Source of the DNA: Notolepis coatsorum
Lineage: Eukaryota; Chordata; Actinopteri; Aulopiformes; Paralepididae
Reading direction: 5' to 3'
Assembly (NCBI GenBank): GCA_963971535.1
Contig: OZ020593.1
Span: 16,046,148-16,110,147, forward strand
DNA length: 64,000 nucleotides
Shown here: one piece after another, positions 40,479 through 54,435 of the stretch
How positions within the stretch are numbered: position 1 is the stretch's first letter
How the letters are laid out: each line of letters starts with the position of its first letter
Program-made: the position numbers and the translations under genes
The notes under the pieces: generated by a model
Database searches by the model: none
What the model saw: the letters and a program-made list of their open reading frames with translations, nothing else
What the model was told of the DNA's origin: nothing

Positions 40479-42272
40479 CAGTGGCGGCCGGTCGGTTTTC
40501 GCCACTAGGGGCGCTATACCAAATATTTTGTACAGTACAGTACAGTACCACGCAACACTTGTGATTCGACTCACGCTCACGGCAATGAATCGGCTCTTAT
40601 GAACGAGTCGCTCAGCTGTTACTACAACAACACACAACCAGTCAAATAAAGTATAGTCTAGACTCTAATTCACAACTTGAAACACAATATATAAATAGAA
40701 AAGTTAGAAACAAAACTCGCCCGTCTACAAACACAGGCAGATCTCTCCCTCTCTCCTTCTCTCTCTCACACACAGCGCGACGTGGAATCGATTCGTTACA
40801 CAATCAGACCTATTATATACCAAGAATAACTTCAGTATGAGTACAGGGCTGTACACATATTTTGCATATTGTTAAACGAGCCAAGGCTAGCTATTAAACT
40901 ATCGATATGAATCGAAAATCTGGGACCCTGATGTAAACAAGACAAACGTCTTTCTCTGGTCTGCATCCCCTTAACAATTGTGTGTATTGAGCCGTACTGT
41001 ATTGTACCCATTCTGCAATCTGTTAATAAAGTTCTCATTCATTCAAACATAGACGATCTCTCTGTCTCTCGGATCAATCAAATCAAATAATTAACACATG
41101 TATGTTGTCATTTTAAACAACTCACCATTCATTCATTATGCATCAGCAGCATCAGAGAGCATTTTAGTAGTTACATTTTCAACAAGATTGCTGCTATTTA
41201 AACACTTACACTTCATGGAAACGGGGTAACATTAACCTTATGTCGACTGTAGTATTGTATGACCTCGACATAACGTTTAAACGTTAACGTTACTCCGTTC
41301 CATGCACTTCTAAGTGGCCAGCTAAGCTAACGGAGCTAACAGCTAGCAGTAGCTGTAACGTTAGGCGGCATCAGTAGACAACGTATCATGTATTAAACTA
41401 GAGTTAAGATCGCTAATCTACCTTGTTGTTGGCTTGTTGATAAAGTATATCCACTCCATGGCATTGTCCATCCAGCCTGTGTTGATGTCCATCCGGATCT
41501 CAGGTTGGTGTGGTCCAAGTAGTTTCAAGTCTTTTTTTTCTTGCATTGTCCGTCTTTCAAACGGTGTTGATTTGATGGATTTAACAGAATTATCCAATTC
41601 CATGGTGGTAGCTTTAGCTAACTATAAATCGAAATGAAAATACTCAGTCCTTGAATAAACCGAAGGCGTCTTTTCTTTTTCTCTATTGTGAACTGTAGTA
41701 GTGTAGTTGCTGTTGTTGACGAGTAGACTGAACTTGCTGACTTGCTGTGATAAGATACCTCCTCCTGGCGCGAGAAATGCGGCTATGGAAAAAAACTGGC
41801 ATCGCGTCGGCCAATCAGAGAGCGTCTCCGCGAAATGCGGCTATGGAAATTCTTCACGGAAGTTCACTTTTGCTGCCTAGACCGCTTCAAATAGCGCTCG
41901 GATTCCAACATAATAGTCATATTTCAACGCACAACGCCGTATGCACTGATTGGCTGTGACGGAGACAGCGATCAAACTGTGACGCGCAGTCAGAGCGCTA
42001 TCGCTTATTGCCCGGGCGAGAAATACGAAAAAATAAAAAAAAACTTCACTTCCTGCCCATGAAAACGCTGTTTTTTTTATTTAGATAATAACGTTATATT
42101 GTGCATTGGAAATACAAACATACTTAAAACGAGTAAATATTATTCATTTTAAACATGTTTATATTATTTATAGGGCTATAAAACAAAAAACAAAAAAGTT
42201 TTTTTTTTTCTTATTCTCTCATTTAACAGGTGGGTCGGCGCCCATAGCGCCACCAGTGGCGAGCCGCCACTG
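40479..42272 (-). mobile_element. hAT element with CAGTGGCGG termini (U2)
   Basis: Same as 29401-31194, with CATGGCAA on both sides; the transposase-like exon is at 41418-41603. Confidence 0.85.
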
Positions 42273-43804
42273 CATGGCAAGCTTCATGATGCCGATGAGG
42301 TCCTGCTTGCTGTTGATCCTGGACGTTATATCTACCATGTACAAGTAGACTAGAAGTCAACAGAATCAGGGCCGCCACAGTCTAATTGGTCCCGCCACAG
42401 TTTTATAATGAACCAAAAAAGATTAATAGAAATAATTCATTTTTTTTTGGGTAATTTTAATTTTTTTAAACTTTGGCCATTTCCCTGGCTCTTTTATACG
42501 TTTATCGCATTTATACTTGGTCAAGTTCGACCGACAGAAGCAGGCTGAAAGGGTTCAGATGGGGGGGAAGACACTCTGGGAAAGGCACGGCTGCAGTCCG
42601 GGATTCGAACTCGCTCAGCCCCAGATCCGTGACGAGCACGGTTGTCCACGGCGCTGAAATAGCACTCGCGGTACGTGGTGAGCTACTGGAGCTCCCCTGG
42701 GTAATATTTTTTTAAATATAAAGTTTGCCAATAGGGATGTATCAGTATAGTGCGGTGGCTTAGCAAAAAAATTTGGACGCGCCGGACAAAAGCACAAAAT
42801 TTTTTCCACGTGTTCCCCATCACCATAGCTTTCATTTTGGGGTAGGGGGCCACATCATCATGATGGATTTCAAGATGGCTGCCATGTAAAATCAAGGTTC
42901 TGCCCATTAATAAATATCTTGGTCCATAGCGCGCTCAATATTTGAGCGAACACAAAAGTATTGGTATCCCTGTAAACTAGAGAAGCTAAGCTTTCCATTG
43001 GTACCATTTTCATTAAGCCCAACTGTTGGGAAGGGGGTTTTAATAGGCAATGATTCAAAATGATGTAAAATTTTCGCCTAGAAAAAACTGCCATGCTTAT
43101 CTTCCAAAAGGTCCCTTGGCTGTTCACATGAATATATCAGAGTGAACATTGGTTTTATAGGTACCCACAAACCTCTTCTTTCCAGACATACCCACTTTGT
43201 CCAACTTGCATGCTATTTGGGGCAATAATCAAGCAGGTTTGTGCATGTGGTACAAATGTGTCGAACATTCTAACAACTGCCAAAAATGTGAATGTTGGGT
43301 TAGGGTTTGTTGTTAGAATGTTGAACATAGAAGATACATTTTGGTGTCAAACTATACATTTTGTGGGTCAATAAATGTGTTAATGCTATGAAGAATGTCA
43401 CCAGATGACCGCTGCGGGGTGGAAGACAATCACACGCATACATACTGTAAAAGTGGCCTTCCTTTAAGAGGCCTTTTCACCTCTTAAGTATTCTAGACCA
43501 CAGACAGTTTTACAAGTTATAATTGAGCACATCGTGTTCAAAAAATTCTCAGATTTCAACATATGACACATCATTTGAAAGCTTAGATTCTGTACTTTAG
43601 CAATCTGGAATAATCTGAAAAATTAAAATGTAGACATCTGGTACAAACCGAAAAGAAGCGCTGCATATCTTTTACTAGAGAAGGCGTCTCCTTGGGCTGC
43701 GCAGGACGGCTGGGGTTGGACCTGGGGACACAGACGCTGCCGTTAGACAACCCTGGGCGGCACGCACTTCCCCAGCCTCTCAACCAGTGTGGTAGCTCAT
43801 AGTG

Positions 43805-44809
43805 TAGTATGCATCGATCGATCGGCCAGCGATCAGTATCGGCCGATATTCAGTATAAATATGAGATCGGTGAATTCCGATAATGCTTTATTTTCGCCGA
43901 TCGTGAAAACCGATCGAAAAACATGATCCAATTCTTAGCGGAGATCTCACTCGCTGACTTCTCTCTCAAGCACACAGAGCTGCAGCGCACAGCCCCTCCT
44001 CCTCCTCCTGCCCCTCCCGCACCCGTGTCAACACAGAGGCTCCTATTGCCTCCGGCAGTCTGCTCTAGTCTGGTGCATGGAACCTCTGTGAGCTAACGTT
44101 ATCTACCTAGCTATCGTTACTGTTTAAACTAAATGACCCAGTCAACTATTCACTTTTAGTTTAATACATGAGGCATTGTCTAACGGTATCTAGCTGGCGA
44201 GCTACTGATAGCTCCTGATATCAACAAATGCTCCAGCAATAGTCTAGTAGTGGATGATACCTCCGTTAGTTAGGTAGCTCACGTTAGCTCACGTTAGCTC
44301 ACTGTTCAAAACTAAATGTCCCAGTAAACTAAATAGTTCACTGAGGCGTTGTCTTAACGTTATCTAGCCGGCTAGCAGTAGCTACAGATAGCTCCTGATA
44401 TCAATGTCTTATAACATTGATTCAATGCGTATTCGAGCCCCTGGCTTGCATCGCAGTCACGAAAGGGGCTAGCTGAGGGAGTAGGATATATCTGCTGAGC
44501 CGCAGATATACCCTGCTGAGGGCATGCTGAATGTGATTTGACCAAAGCAGAGTATACACACAGACAGTGGAGCTGTTTGTAGATAGCAAGCATTTTGACT
44601 TGTTGCGTGGTGTCTCGCAGATAATACAACTACAAGTATAATTATATAATATATATATATTTTATAAAAAATAAAAAATAAAGTATATATTTAATTTATT
44701 TTTTATTTTTTATAAAACCAAAAACTATTGGTATCGGTATCGGTCGATATGGCGCATAGACGATCGGTGATCGGTATCGGTGGCAAAAAACGTGATCGAG
44801 GCATCCCTA
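43805..44809. mobile_element. hAT-like element with TAGGGATGC-type ends (U2)
   Basis: Same as 33189-34193. Confidence 0.55.
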
Positions 44810-45415
44810 TGATCTGTTCCTGAGTCAAATAAACCGATACAAAACAGGACAGCAGACCTGGGAACCACCGTTAAGAGCTGAGGGTTTGGGGTTCAGTCAT
44901 GGAGACAGCGGGGGGGCGGGTCAAATCGGGGGCCGATAGATGTTTTCCGGATCCTTCATGTAATGGTCACCAGGGTGGTTGTTTAACCCACTGAACTTAA
45001 CCTACAAGCACATTACGGCCCCAAACGTACCTTGTTGACTGCATGCAATAAGAGAGGAAATTTAGGCGCTCTGGTGTCGGTGTGTCTCGGCTGATGGTTG
45101 TGGAGGAGTGAGAGATTGACCCTTGTAACTTCTCTCTATTTATACAGTGTAGGGCGCAGTTCTGGAAGGTTCTGCTATGACATCACACCGTTCCAGAACG
45201 TTCTAGCCTGTTCTAACCGGTTTTACTATGACATCACACTGAAGTTTAACTTGAATTACACTATGACACAGCTGCAGTTACACTCCCACCAAACATATAT
45301 AAGCATTGTATATGATTCTTACTATAACTTAGAGACAATAACTGCCCACATACTGCCTAAAACGTAAAGCAATAACTACAATAACTATGGTCCTTGGCCT
45401 CCACAGGACGAATCA
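44810..45415 (-). mobile_element. Degenerate BEL/Pao LTR (U2)
   Basis: Same as 34194-34799, with TGAT...ATCA ends and the promoter-like motif set. Confidence 0.6.
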
Positions 45416-45499
45416 CTTCAGCCTGCGCCTGGAGGGAGAGGGAAAGATAGAAAGATAGACGGATAGAGATATAGAGAAAGATAGAGGGCGCAAGAGACT

Positions 45500-46333
45500 T
45501 CATTCTGCTTCCACCAGCGTCACCGTCTTATGGATGGGCCTCTCCAGGTGGACTGGTGTGGAGATGCGCTTTCCTTTCTTATCCAGGTTGGGGTCGCTGA
45601 TAAGCAACTTAAGTCTTCGCACTCTCCCATCTCTCCCTGGGTACACCTCGATAACCTTCGCCATCCTCCACTGGTTACGTGGTGTGGACTCATGCTGTAG
45701 AAGTACAATGTTGTCGACCCTTGCGTTCCTACGATCCTTGGTCCACTTCTGTCTCGGTTGGAGTGTCGTGAGGTACTCCTTCTTCCATCTTGTCCAGAAG
45801 TGGTTGGCTAAGAGTTGCACTCGCCGCCATCTTTTGCGGAGGTACAGATCTTCCTTGACGAGCCTTCCGGGCGGTGGAGCGAGGATTGTGGACTTCATGG
45901 TCAGGATGTGGTTTGGTGTCAGGGGCTCTGGACTAGATGAATCATTGAGACAATCCGTGGTCGGAGGTCTGCTGGTTCCAAGCGCTATGACTGTCAAGAC
46001 ACTTCTGATGGTCAAGACAAGCCACGTCCAGACACTTCTGATGGTGCGTATTTGTCCTTCCCAGAAAGCAGCAGGCTTCTTCGTTGCCGCCTTCGTGGGC
46101 CCGTTGGCCATGACAGGGTTCTTGGCTGCTGGCTTCGTGGCTTTCGGAACGGCTTTCCTTGCGGGCCTTTTGGCTTTAACCTCAGCCTTGGTGATCTTGA
46201 AAGAGCCAGAGGCTCCGGTACCCTTGATCCTGACCTGGATGAGAGCTAGAGCCTTCTTTACGGTAGCCAGAGACACCCCGCTCCCTCCCACCTTGACTTC
46301 TTCTCCACTTTGTAGCTCGTTCTGCCAAAGCAA
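45500..46333 (-). CDS. Chimeric histone H1 fragment / BEL integrase C-terminal frame (U2)
   Basis: Same 277-residue frame as U1; the H1 part is at 46282-46067. Confidence 0.7.
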   Translation of the reverse strand: MLWQNELQSGEEVKVGGSGVSLATVKKALALIQVRIKGTGASGSFKITKAEVKAKRPARKAVPKATKPAAKNPVMANGPTKAATKKPAAFWEGQIRTIRSVWTWLVLTIRSVLTVIALGTSRPPTTDCLNDSSSPEPLTPNHILTMKSTILAPPPGRLVKEDLYLRKRWRRVQLLANHFWTRWKKEYLTTLQPRQKWTKDRRNARVDNIVLLQHESTPRNQWRMAKVIEVYPGRDGRVRRLKLLISDPNLDKKGKRISTPVHLERPIHKTVTLVEAE

Positions 46334-46366
46334 GTCTGGGCCTGTGAGCCCGTTAGAGGATATCAG

Positions 46367-46999
46367 TTACTGGCTGGCTGGCTTCTCTTCCGGAACCACA
46401 TACCTCCAATTTGTAGACTCTGTGCTTTGTTTGCTGCGTTCCAAGTTCGACTGGAACCTTAGCTCCTCCTGAGCGCTGGGGCTGGCCTCTGCCGCTCTTG
46501 CGGCAGCCACGTCCGACTCCAGCATCTTTATGCCATCTGTAGGTATCACAACTTCTGTGATCTGTGTTCTACCGACATCGTGCCCTTCACTTGTGAGGTC
46601 TAAAGAGGACGGTAGATCTGGCAGCACTTGCTTCACAAGGACATGGTTACTGATACCGATTGTATCTCCATGGTTGCGACCCGTGTTACCACATCCCACC
46701 ACACTCCAGCCTAAGTTTGTTTGCACTGCAAACGGCTGGTGGTGCTCACCAGCCACCGTGACTAGTGGCCGGAGGGCTTGAGCACAGTTGTAGCCAATTA
46801 ACAGGCCAACATCACAGCGTTGCTCCGGCGCGATATCCTCTGCTATACAGTATGTGCCAGATGAGGCCATGCCTTCGCTGTCCCTGGTGTGGGAATATGG
46901 TCTCTGTTTGCCGGGATAAACTCTCTTGAGTAGGTCACTGGCAGCGGGATTAGCTTGGTTGAATAGAATCCTCTTACTTGTAGGCCAGTTAGTTTCCAA
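46367..46999 (-). pseudogene. BEL/Pao protease-to-RT linker relic (U2)
   Basis: Same 210-residue frame and same internal deletion as at 35751-36383. Confidence 0.7.
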
Positions 47000-47889
47000 C
47001 TGGGCACGACTGTGTTTCTGGAAGCCAGTGTCGAGAGCTGTAGCTGCACTGCTTCACCCTTGGTTTTGAGAGCCTTTGCGGTCTTCTCGAGGATAAAGGT
47101 GGTGTCACTTTGTGTATCGAGGAGTGCATACACCAGGACTTCCCGGCTTGGCTCCCCTGTAGATGACACCCACACTGGAACTATTGTGGAGGTATGCGTG
47201 TCCCCATCATTCTGGATGACTCTAAACGACGTTGCCTGGTCGTGTGGCGGAGTATTTGTACCGTTGTGTAGGTACTTAGCACGGTTCCTTGCATCTGACC
47301 TTGGAGTCATCCTTTCTTCCGTGGTGTGATCATCATGGAGGCGAGTCATATGTCTTCTATCACAGATCTCGCAGTTGGTTCTATCTCTACAGTCCCTACA
47401 GCGATGGCCCGACTTCAGACAACCAAAGCACAACTGATTTTCGCGAACAAACTTGTTTCGTTCAAACATGGTCTTCTGCATAAACTTGCGACACCTTTGT
47501 AGACTATGGCCGGTCGTAGCACAAAGGACACAGTGTGTGGCGCCGGCTGTCTCATGGGCACTGGTTGCTAAGACCCTTGCTCCCAGGTCCCTGCGTCTTG
47601 CGCCCAGGTCCCTCATACCTTCCCGTGGGTTCAGGGCATGAAGCGATGTTACTGGGTTGCAAGCTATTTTGGCTTCACGTGTGAGGAACTTGACAAACTG
47701 GCTGAAGCTCGGGAACGTGTGAGTTTCGTCGTCCATGTCTACGACTTTCCTATTCCATCTTGCCGTCACTCCGTCTGGGAGTTTAGAGAGTATTTTCTGG
47801 TTCTCGTGGCAATCATTAAGTATTTCAAGACCTTTGATCTGAGGCATGGCAGCCTCACGCAACATGGCTTTCTTGGCGCCTCCCCCCAC
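46843..47889 (-). pseudogene. BEL/Pao gag-protease relic (U2/U3 junction)
   Basis: Identical in protein sequence to the copy at 36227-37273, with the same terminating 4-nt insertion. It spans the point I chose as the U2/U3 boundary, so the unit boundary is arbitrary inside the array. Confidence 0.8.
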
Positions 47890-48050
47890 GTACTGGCGTA
47901 GACAGTAAAACTGGCTGCACCCCGATGGCTCTTCAGTAGCAGCACTACATTGAGTCTAGAACATTACCGCTGCCACAACATTCTGGAACGTTCTGGAGGA
48001 AGTCATAGCGGAACATTCTAGAACATCGAACATCCTGGCATTACATCAAG

Positions 48051-48284
48051 ATGTCTGATAGTGGCAGCCATTCCAAGACTATGGTGGAGGAGGAGCCAAC
48101 AGCCGCGGCAGAGGGCCAAGACAAGCCCAGAGAGCGCAAGTTGACGGCCGTGGCTCAAGAACTGAAGGATGAGCAAACGGCAAAGATTGAACGGAAGTTC
48201 AATACGTGCAAGGAAAGATGGCAGGAGGCGATGCGGGAAGCTGAGAACGCGCTGCGTCCCCCGGGGCGCACTCAACCCACTTAA
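48051..48284 (+). CDS. Small charged ORF (77 aa, U3)
   Basis: Identical protein to 26356-26589, with the same upstream heat-shock-like motifs. Confidence 0.4.
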   Translation: MSDSGSHSKTMVEEEPTAAAEGQDKPRERKLTAVAQELKDEQTAKIERKFNTCKERWQEAMREAENALRPPGRTQPT

Positions 48285-48554
48285 ACACGGCGGCTGGCTT
48301 GCACGATGGTCACAAACGACCGAGTGATCGGTGTTGCCAGTCAGAGCAGAACATTAATTCCATTTTAGAAGGGAGTCTGGTTGTTTCCCTGCCAACGTCT
48401 CTAGTAGACAAACATACCAGCCACAGACTAGATTTACCAACAACTGGCTGGTGTTAATCTCCCACCCTGCTGTCAGTACTCAAGATAGTGGGAGTGTTGG
48501 AAGAGTAACAGGGTGAGGTTTGGGGGGCGATTCCCGTAAGGAGTCCAGTGATTC

Positions 48555-49462
48555 CGAGGCGCTGCTGTCCAACGGGGTCTTTCATCTTACGTTGTTGACA
48601 ACCTAGGATGGCTTAGAGTAGACGACAGAGTACAGCAACTTGCAATAGGCTTGGTCTACAAGATACACTACACGACCAAGGTACCCATGTACATGTCAAA
48701 ATACTTCCCAAAGGTCAGTGAATACCACGATCACAACACCAGAGGGAGCTCCACAAATCATGTGCAACCCAGATTCGGCTCAAACAAGGGACTAAACACG
48801 TTTCGCAATTATGCCACATCAATGTGGAACGCCCTACCCAAAGCTGTAAAGAAATGTGAATCACTACCCACTTTCAAAACCACTCTCAAGGAACACCTAC
48901 GGGAGACTGCAATTCGAAACTGGCCCCTGTAAATGTCCTAACCCAACCCCCTCCAATGTACAGTAATGTACCTAGTATGGTTGTCAATATTCCAATGTAC
49001 AGTTTTGCTTGTTTGTACAGTGCCCCCCCCCCCCCCAACGTAAATTACCTAGTATGGTTGTCAATATCCCAATGTACAGTTTTGCTTGTACAGTTGTACA
49101 GTGTTTCCCCCCCCAACCCCTCCCTACCCAACCCCCCCCACACAACCCCACCCAACCTCCTCCAATGTACAGTTTTTACGTCAAATGTATATACTCCCTT
49201 TTCTGGACTCTTTTTGTATCACAAACAGTACTGTATTTGCAAATCTGGTATGTCATAAATGTATAGATGTAGCAGTACTGTCTATCTGTATGTCATGTAT
49301 GTCATATATGTCCTGATGAATTGAAAATGGGGGACCCTGATGTAAACAAGACGAAAGTCTTTCTCTGGTCTGCATCCCCTTAACAATTGTGTGTATTGAG
49401 CTGTACTGTATTGTACCCATTCTGCAATATGTTAATAAAGTTTTCAATCAATCAATCAATCA
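48555..49462 (+). mobile_element. L2/CR1-type LINE 3' fragment (U3)
   Basis: Same as the U2 copy. Confidence 0.75.
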
Positions 49463-51109
49463 GTCGGCACCAGGGTTTCCGTTAGAAATCTTTTTTGCCG
49501 GTCTCAGTGTCTTGCAAGATTTCAATCTACCGGATAAATGGGATCAATTCCGGTCAGAGTTTATTGAGCTTAAAAACAATTGATAGGCAGGCTATTTTTA
49601 TAAAGAATGACATCCTCAAGGCATGTAGATTTATAATATTTTAACTTAAAACTAGGCTACTTTTGTGTATATACAATCATTAATATATTCCAAATAAAAT
49701 AAGTCCCTCGAGACTTCGTGCTGCTGCCGACTTGAAATCAAATAGGTGTCGGTGGGCAGTCGGCCCGACATTAATAAACAGCAGTCTGTTATAATCACAT
49801 TTTTATGAGCTAACGAATTCCGTTATATTGGACATTTGTATTAATTATATCAAGCGAAGAACTGAGAAATTTGGCAGAGAGAGACGGCAACATTATCATG
49901 GGTTTGCGTGACTCCGCCTCCCAACGACTTGGTGCTGGATTTGCGAGAGCGTGCAGCTGCAGAGCCGCAGAGCCAGCGGTGCTTTCAGGTCCGGTCTGGG
50001 GACCGCTCAGCAGCGCCCCCCACCCAACAGCTGAATTGCCAATGGCTGAATTGGAGTATTGCACTGTGCGGGCACAACTGTCAGCTCTGCGGCTCTGCAG
50101 TTGCATGCTTCTCGCAAATCTAGCTCCCGCTGCCAAACCCAAATGAATCTCGACATCGCTTCACCAATAGTCGTTATCAGAACACTACACACATATCATA
50201 ATAGAACACACATCGTTGTCATTATTAGACCTGCTTGGTGAAGCAACAATGAAACAAATGTAACTATTTTAATACAATTCAAATTGTGCTTAGAGGGAAT
50301 TATTTTCACCGGACATTATGACCGGAGAGATTTAAATATGTCGGACTTCAACAGATTTTGCCGGTCAAAAACCGGTAATTACCGGATAGCGGGATCCTTG
50401 CGACCCACATCCATCTCCAGCAAAGGCCTCCGTTTCTTCGCCTCTTCTTTTTCCTATGGCGATACATCACACAGTTAACAGTCAAAAGCTTTTCATCATT
50501 AGTCACACTGGGAAGTGAACCTTCTGCCAAAAAGGGACAAGGACGGGGGGAGACAATCACACGCATACATACTGATGATGTACAGTAGGGTGTGTCAAGA
50601 AATGAAAATTTGAGAAATGAGAGGTGGCCCTATGGTTTCAAGTTGTGTTATGATATAATAAAGCATAATCGAAAGCAAAAAAGTGGGTTTGACTTTATTT
50701 ACCTACCCCGTTTTTCGATTGAAAAATTGCATTTTTTGCGGATTTCTGACAGTTTCCGCCAAAATCACATTTTCATATATGTGACTGCTTGTCTACATCC
50801 TGGGACCTCATTCAGACTTACTACCCCTACCTTAAGCTTGGTATAGTAGCCCATACCATGTTACAATGCAATAACATACAATACCATGGTATACCATAAA
50901 TAAATAATCGGAAGTGTGTGGTACTGTATAATTAGTGAAAACAGGGCAGGACAGCATTTTGGTTTTTATAATGCTTTATTTTTTTTGCCTTTGTTATTTT
51001 ATACTTTTTATTTTATTAAATTTGTTTATCAGATACTGTAGCAATACATCTAGCTGTATTTCAAAGCCATAAATGTGGAGATTCAGTTTGATTGCATACT
51101 TCATGGCAA

Positions 51110-52903
51110 CAGTGGCGGCCGGTCGGTTTTCGCCACTAGGGGCGCTATACCAAATATTTTGTACAGTACAGTACAGTACCACGCAACACTTGTGATTCGA
51201 CTCACGCTCACGGCAATGAATCGGCTCTTATGAACGAGTCGCTCAGCTGTTACTACAACAACACACAACCAGTCAAATAAAGTATAGTCTAGACTCTAAT
51301 TCACAACTTGAAACACAATATATAAATAGAAAAGTTAGAAACAAAACTCGCCCGTCTACAAACACAGGCAGATCTCTCCCTCTCTCCTTCTCTCTCTCAC
51401 ACACAGCGCGACGTGGAATCGATTCGTTACACAATCAGACCTATTATATACCAAGAATAACTTCAGTATGAGTACAGGGCTGTACACATATTTTGCATAT
51501 TGTTAAACGAGCCAAGGCTAGCTATTAAACTATCGATATGAATCGAAAATCTGGGACCCTGATGTAAACAAGACAAACGTCTTTCTCTGGTCTGCATGCC
51601 CTTAACAATTGTGTGTATTGAGCCGTACTGTATTGTACCCATTCTGCAATCTGTTAATAAAGTTCTCATTCATTCAAACATAGACGATCTCTCTGTCTCT
51701 CGGATCAATCAAATCAAATAATTAACACATGTATGTTGTCATTTTAAACAACTCACCATTCATTCATTATGCATCAGCAGCATCAGAGAGCATTTTAGTA
51801 GTTACATTTTCAACAAGATTGCTGCTATTTAAACACTTACACTTCATGGAAACGGGGTAACATTAACCTTATGTCGACTGTAGTATTGTATGACCTCGAC
51901 ATAACGTTTAAACGTTAACGTTACTCCGTTCCATGCACTTCTAAGTGGCCAGCTAAGCTAACGGAGCTAACAGCTAGCAGTAGCTGTAACGTTAGGCGGC
52001 ATCAGTAGACAACGTATCATGTATTAAACTAGAGTTAAGATCGCTAATCTACCTTGTTGTTGGCTTGTTGATAAAGTATATCCACTCCATGGCATTGTCC
52101 ATCCAGCCTGTGTTGATGTCCATCCGGATCTCAGGTTGGTGTGGTCCAAGTAGTTTCAAGTCTTTTTTTTCTTGCATTGTCCGTCTTTCAAACGGTGTTG
52201 ATTTGATGGATTTAACAGAATTATCCAATTCCATGGTGGTAGCTTTAGCTAACTATAAATCGAAATGAAAATACTCAGTCCTTGAATAAACCGAAGGCGT
52301 CTTTTCTTTTTCTCTATTGTGAACTGTAGTAGTGTAGTTGCTGTTGTTGACGAGTAGACTGAACTTGCTGACTTGCTGTGATAAGATACCTCCTCCTGGC
52401 GCGAGAAATGCGGCTATGGAAAAAAACTGGCATCGCGTCGGCCAATCAGAGAGCGTCTCCGCGAAATGCGGCTATGGAAATTCTTCACGGAAGTTCACTT
52501 TTGCTGCCTAGACCGCTTCAAATAGCGCTCGGATTCCAACATAATAGTCATATTTCAACGCACAACGCCGTATGCACTGATTGGCTGTGACGGAGACAGC
52601 GATCAAACTGTGACGCGCAGTCAGAGCGCTATCGCTTATTGCCCGGGCGAGAAATACGAAAAAATAAAAAAAAACTTCACTTCCTGCCCATGAAAACGCT
52701 GTTTTTTTTATTTAGATAATAACGTTATATTGTGCATTGGAAATACAAACATACTTAAAACGAGTAAATATTATTCATTTTAAACATGTTTATATTATTT
52801 ATAGGGCTATAAAACAAAAAACAAAAAAGTTTTTTTTTTTCTTATTCTCTCATTTAACAGGTGGGTCGGCGCCCATAGCGCCACCAGTGGCGAGCCGCCA
52901 CTG
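51110..52903 (-). mobile_element. hAT element with CAGTGGCGG termini (U3)
   Basis: Same as 29401-31194; the transposase-like exon is at 52049-52234. Confidence 0.85.
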
Positions 52904-54435
52904 CATGGCAAGCTTCATGATGCCGATGAGGTCCTGCTTGCTGTTGATCCTGGACGTTATATCTACCATGTACAAGTAGACTAGAAGTCAACAGAATCAG
53001 GGCCGCCACAGTCTAATTGGTCCCGCCACAGTTTTATAATGAACCAAAAAAGATTAATAGAAATAATTCATTTTTTTTTGGGTAATTTTAATTTTTTTAA
53101 ACTTTGGCCATTTCCCTGGCTCTTTTATACGTTTATCGCATTTATACTTGGTCAAGTTCGACCGACAGAAGCAGGCTGAAAGGGTTCAGATGGGGGGGAA
53201 GACACTCTGGGAAAGGCACGGCTGCAGTCCGGGATTCGAACTCGCTCAGCCCCAGATCCGTGACGAGCACGGTTGTCCACGGCGCTGAAATAGCACTCGC
53301 GGTACGTGGTGAGCTACTGGAGCTCCCCTGGGTAATATTTTTTTAAATATAAAGTTTGCCAATAGGGATGTATCAGTATAGTGCGGTGGCTTAGCAAAAA
53401 AATTTGGACGCGCCGGACAAAAGCACAAAATTTTTTCCACGTGTTCCCCATCACCATAGCTTTCATTTTGGGGTAGGGGGCCACATCATCATGATGGATT
53501 TCAAGATGGCTGCCATGTAAAATCAAGGTTCTGCCCATTAATAAATATCTTGGTCCATAGCGCGCTCAATATTTGAGCGAACACAAAAGTATTGGTATCC
53601 CTGTAAACTAGAGAAGCTAAGCTTTCCATTGGTACCATTTTCATTAAGCCCAACTGTTGGGAAGGGGGTTTTAATAGGCAATGATTCAAAATGATGTAAA
53701 ATTTTCGCCTAGAAAAAACTGCCATGCTTATCTTCCAAAAGGTCCCTTGGCTGTTCACATGAATATATCAGAGTGAACATTGGTTTTATAGGTACCCACA
53801 AACCTCTTCTTTCCAGACATACCCACTTTGTCCAACTTGCATGCTATTTGGGGCAATAATCAAGCAGGTTTGTGCATGTGGTACAAATGTGTCGAACATT
53901 CTAACAACTGCCAAAAATGTGAATGTTGGGTTAGGGTTTGTTGTTAGAATGTTGAACATAGAAGATACATTTTGGTGTCAAACTATACATTTTGTGGGTC
54001 AATAAATGTGTTAATGCTATGAAGAATGTCACCAGATGACCGCTGCGGGGTGGAAGACAATCACACGCATACATACTGTAAAAGTGGCCTTCCTTTAAGA
54101 GGCCTTTTCACCTCTTAAGTATTCTAGACCACAGACAGTTTTACAAGTTATAATTGAGCACATCGTGTTCAAAAAATTCTCAGATTTCAACATATGACAC
54201 ATCATTTGAAAGCTTAGATTCTGTACTTTAGCAATCTGGAATAATCTGAAAAATTAAAATGTAGACATCTGGTACAAACCGAAAAGAAGCGCTGCATATC
54301 TTTTACTAGAGAAGGCGTCTCCTTGGGCTGCGCAGGACGGCTGGGGTTGGACCTGGGGACACAGACGCTGCCGTTAGACAACCCTGGGCGGCACGCACTT
54401 CCCCAGCCTCTCAACCAGTGTGGTAGCTCATAGTG

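Larger units (their letters stand above)
36559..47174. repeat. Tandem segmental duplication, unit U2 (10,616 bp), mosaic
   Basis: Left of about 38919 it shares the U3/U4 states (AATAGGCTTGG, CTGCAATATG, CCGGATAAATG). Right of about 39017 it shares the U1 states (TAGATTTGGCTAC, GATGACTATCTCC, CCTCGGGACGCAC, GCGCACAGCCC). It has an empty site at the U1 MITE position (42739-42746, a single GTATCAGT). Confidence 0.95.
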